A stretch of DNA of 9,172 nt from the NCBI GenBank assembly GCA_964431735.1, contig CAYSLJ010000223.1, positions 1 to 9,172 of the forward strand, written 5' to 3'. Below are positions 5,238 through 9,172 of the stretch, piece after piece (the stretch's first letter is position 1; each line of letters opens with the position of its first letter). The notes beneath the pieces were generated by a model. It was given only the letters and a program-made list of their open reading frames with translations, was not told where the DNA came from and ran no database searches. The stretch is from CALARM01 sp964431735 (GTDB lineage: Bacteria > Vulcanimicrobiota > SpSt-956 > JAKJGF01). The position numbers were made by a program, and so were the translations under genes.

Positions 5238-6485
5238 ATGGATTTCAGAACATATCTGAGAGATTTAATAGCACGTCGCCAGATGACCCTATCTCAAATT
5301 GAAATGAGAAGTGGTATACCAAGTACTTATATGTCTCAGGTACTTGCCGGAAAAAGAGACATACCAAATGAAATAACCTTGATTAAACTTTCAAAAACTC
5401 TCGGTGTATCAGAAGCAGAAATGCTTGAAAGTGCCGGGAAGGCACAGATAAGCCCGGAAGAAGAGTTCAGAAGATATTTACGCGAACTTATCGATAAAAA
5501 TCAGCTTACCCTTACACAGGTAGAAGTAAAATCTGGAATTTCTAATTCTTACCTGTCACAGATACTTTCAGGAAAAAGGGGAATTCCACCTGAAGAAACG
5601 CTGAGAAAACTTTCCAGATCTCTTGGAATAAATGAATTTGAAATGCTGGAAAAAGCAGGAAAATTACCATCTGATTTCAAGCAGCAGGTACAGCAATATC
5701 TTAAAATTACACAACCGATAAGCGAAAAAAATGAAGAGAAAAAACCGGTTATACATAATCTCGGAAATAAAATAAAAAGAGCCCGTCTTGAAAAAGGCTA
5801 TACTATAAGTGATCTTTCCATGTCAATGTGCTATCCGGAAGAATTATTAAAAGATATAGAAGAAGGCAAGCAGCATCCGGGGAAAGGAACACTCCATGCC
5901 CTGTGTCATGCCCTGGGAAAAACACTGGAATATTTTCAGGAAGAAGAAGGTATATGTCCCGATTTAAATCAGGCTGATTATCTGGATAACCGTTTTAACA
6001 AACTTCAGGAACAGTTAGAAAAAATCTATAAAAGCGTCAATGTCAGTTCTGCATCGGAACTGGTGAGAAACCTGAAAAGATTACCTGTATATTCCCTTTC
6101 TTCAAAAGTGGAAAAGGATTTTTTCCATGACGGAAGAATAGAAGGTTATATTTATCTTCCTGGAGATTTTTTTATTGATACGGAAGCGGTAATTATAGTG
6201 GAACAAACAGGAATGGAACCTTTAATATCCTCAGGAGATAAACTTCTGTTGAAGAAAAAAGATACAATGGAAAAAGAAGGGCAATTATGCCTTTTTTATG
6301 ATTCTAAAGAAAAGGCATATCTTGTTAAACACATATTTTCAGGTCTAGAAGGAAAATTGATGGCAGGGTTAAACAGGAAAGAGGCTATTTTTAATTTCTA
6401 CGAAGAACGGCACAGAGAAATAATAATTCTCGGTATAATAAAATATTTAATAAGAGATCTTGAAGAAAGTAATCTGGAAACATAA
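5238..6485 (+). CDS. triple XRE-type HTH regulator with LexA/S24-like C-terminal domain lacking the catalytic Ser
   Basis: This is a cytoplasmic DNA-binding regulator of 415 aa. Three Cro/CI-type helix-turn-helix domains occupy about 1-68, 76-142 and 175-233. The first two are a recent internal duplication (about 40 of 67 positions identical; both end EMLExAGK); the third is diverged. A helical linker (about 245-280) leads to a LexA/CI-like S24 domain (about 283-405). Its box reads VEQTGMEP, with Gly325 where active S24 proteins have Ser (GDSMEP type). The partner lysine is kept as Lys364 (AYLVKHI), and SGDKLLL matches the usual GD segment. Self-cleavage is therefore not expected, and the domain may serve for dimerisation or ligand sensing. 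The start has a weak AGGG 8 nt upstream. A perfect inverted repeat upstream suggests autoregulation. The likely targets are itself and the divergent gene. Confidence 0.93.
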   Translation: MDFRTYLRDLIARRQMTLSQIEMRSGIPSTYMSQVLAGKRDIPNEITLIKLSKTLGVSEAEMLESAGKAQISPEEEFRRYLRELIDKNQLTLTQVEVKSGISNSYLSQILSGKRGIPPEETLRKLSRSLGINEFEMLEKAGKLPSDFKQQVQQYLKITQPISEKNEEKKPVIHNLGNKIKRARLEKGYTISDLSMSMCYPEELLKDIEEGKQHPGKGTLHALCHALGKTLEYFQEEEGICPDLNQADYLDNRFNKLQEQLEKIYKSVNVSSASELVRNLKRLPVYSLSSKVEKDFFHDGRIEGYIYLPGDFFIDTEAVIIVEQTGMEPLISSGDKLLLKKKDTMEKEGQLCLFYDSKEKAYLVKHIFSGLEGKLMAGLNRKEAIFNFYEERHREIIILGIIKYLIRDLEESNLET

Positions 6486-6561
6486 AAATTATCCAAAATT
6501 ATCAATCGGATTTCAGATAAAGCCTGCCAGACCTGAACACATGTAATAAATGTTTTCCTCC

Positions 6562-6582
6562 CGTTATGCGTTACGCGTCACG
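6562..6582 (-). repeat. CGTRAYG heptamer array, left of the lipoprotein gene
   Basis: There are three tandem 7-bp units: CGTTATG, CGTTACG, CGTCACG. Read on the minus strand they are CGTGACG, CGTAACG, CATAACG, the same family as 7642-7669. Each unit is nearly its own reverse complement (CGT-N-ACG), so hairpins such as GCGT-T-ACGC are possible. Confidence 0.8.
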
Positions 6583-6615
6583 AGAGCATATATATTATTT
6601 ATGCTTATTTCAGAA

Positions 6616-6644
6616 TTATAATTTTTTATAAAACTGACTATAAT
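6616..6644 (+). promoter_or_regulatory. promoter of the PD40 lipoprotein gene
   Basis: A perfect -10 TATAAT (6639-6644) sits inside GACTATAATCT, an 11-mer found again before the last gene (7705-7715). The -35 at 6616-6621 (TTATAA, 17-bp spacing) is weak. The leader would be about 20 nt. Confidence 0.55.
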
Positions 6645-6671
6645 CTACTTCTTCAAGAGAGGAGATAAAAA

Positions 6672-7637
6672 TTGAAAAAATTCATAGTAATATTTTTATG
6701 TATATGTTTTTTAACAGGTTGTAATAATAATGGATCAAATCATGGCAAAATTCCGACACCAAGACTCTCTTCTTCCCCTTTGGAAAATAAACCGCAGGAA
6801 CCGATCAAAATAGACAGTCACAAAAAAATCTTATTCTATTCCGACAGAACCGGTCATATGGAAATCTATGTCATGAATATAAATGGAAGTAACCAGCAGC
6901 AGCTTACATATTATAATACCTATACAAGAGGGCCCGCATGGTCCGGAGATGGTAAACATATAGCCTTTGAATCCACAAAAGATAATTCCGATAAGGATGT
7001 TCGTACCTTTGAACTTTATATCAGAGATATGGATAAAGGAGATGTTAAAAGGCTGACAGAAAACAATTATGACGATTGTTATCCCTGCTGGTCGCCGGAT
7101 GATAAAGAAATTGTATTTATGTCTAAAAATGCTTCCGATGAAAATTATGGAATATTTGTAAAAAACCTGGAAACCGGTGCAGAACAACAGCTTCTTGCAG
7201 ATAGTTATGACAACAGACATCCAGACTGGTCACCAGATGGCACAAAAATTGCATTTGAATCAAACCATAATGGTAATTATGATATATGTATTATGAATAA
7301 ATCAGGAGGGGACATAGAGGATCTAACAAAAGATAATGTCAATGAAAGAACACCTGTCTGGTCACCTGATGGCACAAAAATTGCCTATTGTGTCTATGAA
7401 AAAGGAAACAAATCTTCTATTTATGTAATGAATTCTGATGGAAGCGGTTCGGTAAGATTAACGAACAGTTCTTCCAGTGATATCTTACCTTCATGGTCAA
7501 ATGACGGTAAAAATATATTTTTTTCTTCCAATCGTAAAGAAAGTATGGATATATATATAATGGAAGCAAATGGTGGGGAAGCCAAACAGCTTACCAGCAA
7601 ATTCGGCGTCGATATTGGAGCAAAATGTCAGCCATAA
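6672..7637 (+). CDS. TolB-like PD40 beta-propeller lipoprotein
   Basis: This is an exported lipoprotein of 321 aa. Residues 1-17 are a lipoprotein signal with lipobox FLTGC (Cys17). After a Pro/Ser-rich linker (to about 48) come six propeller blades. The first is ILFYSDRTGHMEIYVMNING. Five more open with WS[PGN]D[GD]: Trp90, Trp140, Trp186, Trp230 and Trp275 (WSPDGTKIAF type), with the usual LYxMNxDG and xQLT turns. This is the PD40 repeat of TolB, but the N-terminal TolB domain is absent, so it is not TolB itself. The start is TTG at 6672, supported by AGGAG 7 nt upstream. It probably has its own promoter (6639-6644) and is flanked by CGTRAYG heptamer arrays. Function is likely protein or glycan binding at the envelope; the ligand is unknown. 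Confidence 0.93.
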   Translation: MKKFIVIFLCICFLTGCNNNGSNHGKIPTPRLSSSPLENKPQEPIKIDSHKKILFYSDRTGHMEIYVMNINGSNQQQLTYYNTYTRGPAWSGDGKHIAFESTKDNSDKDVRTFELYIRDMDKGDVKRLTENNYDDCYPCWSPDDKEIVFMSKNASDENYGIFVKNLETGAEQQLLADSYDNRHPDWSPDGTKIAFESNHNGNYDICIMNKSGGDIEDLTKDNVNERTPVWSPDGTKIAYCVYEKGNKSSIYVMNSDGSGSVRLTNSSSSDILPSWSNDGKNIFFSSNRKESMDIYIMEANGGEAKQLTSKFGVDIGAKCQP

Positions 7638-7641
7638 ATGT

Positions 7642-7669
7642 CGTGATGCGTAACGCGTAATGCGTGACG
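7642..7669 (+). repeat. CGTRAYG heptamer array, right of the lipoprotein gene
   Basis: There are four tandem 7-bp units starting 5 nt after the stop codon: CGTGATG, CGTAACG, CGTAATG, CGTGACG. The family is the same as at 6562-6582 but in the opposite orientation, so the lipoprotein gene is bracketed by inverted copies. Confidence 0.85.
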
Positions 7670-7704
7670 GGTTTAATCCCTTTACATAACGTATTAACCA
7701 CTAC

Positions 7705-7715
7705 GACTATAATCT
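7705..7715 (+). promoter_or_regulatory. promoter core of the Ycf48-like gene
   Basis: GACTATAATCT contains a perfect TATAAT (7708-7713) and is identical to 6636-6646. TTTACA at 7681-7686 is 21 bp upstream, which is too far for a standard -35. The leader to the start would be about 225 nt and would include both repeat elements. Confidence 0.5.
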
Positions 7716-7796
7716 GTGAAAAAATATAGAGTGTGCTTAAAAATAACAGGTAATTTTATATACAATGGAAAAAGAAATTTATTACAGAATATTAAG

Positions 7797-7850
7797 AGTG
7801 GAAAGTGAAAAAATTGGGCTTTACTTACTTTTCACTGTTCACTATTCACT
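7797..7850 (+). repeat. palindromic heptamer-repeat element, copy C
   Basis: The left arm is AGTGGAA-AGTGAAA (7797-7810). The right arm is TTTCACT-GTTCACT-ATTCACT (7830-7850). The arms pair 13 of 15 over 7797-7811 and 7829-7843, around a loop containing ATTGGG. This matches the minus-strand reading of copy A, including the GGG loop. Both copies point the same way relative to the downstream gene. Confidence 0.85.
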
Positions 7851-7876
7851 AGTTAATAGATTTACAAAATCAAGTG

Positions 7877-7915
7877 TAATTTCCGGTAAAAATAAAACTA
7901 CCTGTCGTAAAAAAA
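7877..7915 (+). repeat. 39-nt intergenic element, copy 2
   Basis: It is 32 of 39 identical to 8-46, including the final 16 bases. It ends 29 nt before the ATG at 7945, so it would lie in the leader of the Ycf48-like gene. Confidence 0.6.
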
Positions 7916-7944
7916 TACTATCAAAAATATATTAAGAGAGGTGA

Positions 7945-9111
7945 ATGTCTGTGGTCTGGAAGAGATTCTTTACTATAATAATACTGTGCCTTATGACAAC
8001 AGGAATATTTTCCCAGGAAATCAAACCTGGCCTGGAGATAAAAAAAGTAACTCCTTCTAAAGGCAAAGTAGGAGATAGTATTGTAATTACAGGTTCCGGA
8101 TTCGGCGATGAACAGGGAAGTGTACTGATAGGAGATACGGAATCTACAATTATATCCTGGAATAGTAATCAGATAATTGCTGTTATATCCCTTGGTTCTT
8201 CAAGTGGTAAACTGAAGGTTATTACTCCCGACAGAAATGGCACCTGTCCTTTTACAGTAATACCAAGCTGGAATGTATTTCCTTCACCTACAGATACCTT
8301 TCTTAAAGCTGTTGCCTTTCGTTCTCCGAAGGACGGATGGATTATGGAAAAAACAGGGGAAGGAAGGTTTTTTCATTTCAACGGAACACTATGGGAAGGT
8401 GTTGATAAAGATATTAACAACAACTGGATAAGTGATATATGTTTTTTACCTTCCGGGGAAGGATGGGCTGTAGGTGGGTCAGGCACCATACTTCATTTTA
8501 ACAAAAAGAAATGGGCAATATTTGCAGATGCCCTTACAGGGGATGATTTAAATGATGTATTTTTCCTCTCCCCTAAAGACGGATGGGCTGTAGGGAGTGC
8601 AGGAAGAATTGTCCATTATTATGACTGGACAGTCCATGATATATCATGGAAAAAAGACAATTCCTTACCGGTTTTCGATACATTAAATTCAGTCCATTTC
8701 ATATCCCCTGACAGAGGATGGGCTATTGGACAGAATGGAACTATATTAGAATATCACAGAAAACAGTGGATAACTCTTACAAGTCCTACGTCTTCCATAT
8801 TAAACTCTATGGATTTTGCCTCTGAAAATAACGGATGGGCATGTGGGGCAGGAGGTACAATCATTCATTTCAATGGCAGAGCCTGGGTGAGTTATATCAG
8901 TCCTGTAACGGAAAACTTAAATGCAATCTGTATGATTTCAGATGATAACGGGTGGATTGCAGGTGAAAAGGGAACACTTTTACACTACAACGGACATAGC
9001 TGGGAAATTGAAAAAGGCCCTACTATAATAAATCTTCACGATCTTTATTTTCTTGCACCTGATACAGGATGGGCTGTAGGAGAACAGGGAGTTATTCTCT
9101 ATTATCACTAA
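7945..9111 (+). CDS. secreted IPT/TIG plus Ycf48-like seven-bladed propeller protein
   Basis: This is an exported 388-aa protein. Residues 1-23 are a Sec signal peptide (hydrophobic IIILCLMTTGIF, cut near FSQ-E). Residues about 29-106 form an IPT/TIG immunoglobulin-like domain (VTPSKGKVGDSIVITGSGFG). The rest is seven repeats centred on GW at 131, 173, 213, 258, 297, 336 and 375, with the pattern DGWAVGxxGTILHYxGxxW, spaced 39-45 residues apart. This is the Ycf48/BNR-like propeller repeat. No membrane anchor or sorting signal follows, and the protein ends on the last blade. The ATG at 7945 has AGAGG only 3 nt upstream; a GTG at 7951 has better spacing (9 nt) and may be the true start. Relation to photosystem assembly is not implied, because this repeat is widespread. 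Likely role: surface binding or envelope assembly. Confidence 0.9.
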   Translation: MSVVWKRFFTIIILCLMTTGIFSQEIKPGLEIKKVTPSKGKVGDSIVITGSGFGDEQGSVLIGDTESTIISWNSNQIIAVISLGSSSGKLKVITPDRNGTCPFTVIPSWNVFPSPTDTFLKAVAFRSPKDGWIMEKTGEGRFFHFNGTLWEGVDKDINNNWISDICFLPSGEGWAVGGSGTILHFNKKKWAIFADALTGDDLNDVFFLSPKDGWAVGSAGRIVHYYDWTVHDISWKKDNSLPVFDTLNSVHFISPDRGWAIGQNGTILEYHRKQWITLTSPTSSILNSMDFASENNGWACGAGGTIIHFNGRAWVSYISPVTENLNAICMISDDNGWIAGEKGTLLHYNGHSWEIEKGPTIINLHDLYFLAPDTGWAVGEQGVILYYH

Positions 9112-9172
9112 GTATCTCTCCAAATAAGTTCGTAACCATTTTATCAGCTTCTGCCTGACAGGCTCTTACAAA
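9092..9172 (-). CDS. possible C-terminus of a convergent gene, cut by the window edge
   Basis: The minus strand has an open frame from the window edge to a TAA at 9092-9094. The last 26 residues include ACQAEADKMVTNLFGEIL. It is the only one of the six frames open through 9112-9172, and its codon use looks normal. It would overlap the end of the plus-strand gene by 20 bases, which is common for convergent genes. The visible part is too short to identify a family, and chance is a real alternative. Confidence 0.35.
   Translation of the reverse strand, partial: FVRACQAEADKMVTNLFGEILSDNRE

Larger units (their letters stand above)
7638..7944. other. gene-free stretch packed with repeats
   Basis: These 307 bases hold the CGTRAYG array (7642-7669), a GGG/CCC mini-hairpin after it (7669-7680), a promoter core (7705-7715), palindromic heptamer element copy C (7797-7850) and the 39-nt element copy 2 (7877-7915). 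A 56-codon frame (7765-7935) crosses the repeat but is not credible as a gene. Confidence 0.75.

Noticed and set aside
6831..7220. 129-codon minus-strand frame
   Set aside because: It is antisense to the PD40 repeats, whose repeated codons keep the opposite frame open.
6672..7637. tolB of the Tol-Pal system
   Set aside because: The N-terminal TolB domain is missing, a lipobox is present, and there are no tolA, tolQ, tolR or pal neighbours.
7765..7935. 56-codon plus-strand frame ending just before the Ycf48-like gene
   Set aside because: It crosses repeat copy C and the 39-nt element, contains the repeat peptide FTVHYSL and has no close ribosome binding site.

Overview
This is an AT-rich bacterial window (roughly one third GC by eye). 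It holds seven complete genes, a possible eighth gene cut by the right edge, and unusually structured intergenic DNA. Strong AGGAGG-type ribosome binding sites, a lipoprotein signal, Sec signals and a sigma/anti-sigma pair fit an envelope-rich bacterium. Two six- or seven-bladed surface propeller proteins and heptamer-repeat intergenic elements suggest a poorly characterised, environmentally sampled phylum. The sequence gives no phylum-level marker (no rRNA or ribosomal gene), so I do not name a lineage.

Left third, minus strand (109-3607): three genes run leftward as a likely operon. They encode a sigma-70 family factor with a four-cysteine insertion in region 2, a membrane anti-sigma factor (zinc finger inside, one membrane helix, TPR repeats outside) and a secreted subtilisin-like protease. 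The protease has an extra beta-rich domain inserted between its oxyanion Asn and catalytic Ser. The order suggests an envelope-signal response in which the anti-sigma factor holds the sigma factor, and the TPR domain or the protease takes part in sensing or output. That link is inference.

Middle (3608-6485): a helical protein of unknown family (minus) and a regulator with three XRE-type helix-turn-helix domains and a LexA-like C-terminal domain lacking its catalytic Ser (plus) are divergent. They are separated by a 551-base gene-free region. That region contains a structured element of about 100 nt with mutually exclusive hairpins, a terminator-like hairpin, and a perfect 14+14 bp inverted repeat. 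The inverted repeat lies exactly between two outward-facing promoter-like sequences. This looks like an autoregulated switch with possible RNA-level control, and it is the most interesting part of the window.

Right third, plus strand (6672-9111): a six-bladed PD40/TolB-like lipoprotein and a secreted IPT/TIG plus seven-bladed Ycf48-like propeller protein follow. Each is preceded by the same 11-mer promoter core, GACTATAATCT. Their spacers carry tandem 7-bp repeats of two families. One forms a palindromic element that also occurs upstream of the sigma gene. The other lies on both sides of the lipoprotein gene. A separate 39-nt element occurs at the far left edge and just upstream of the last gene.
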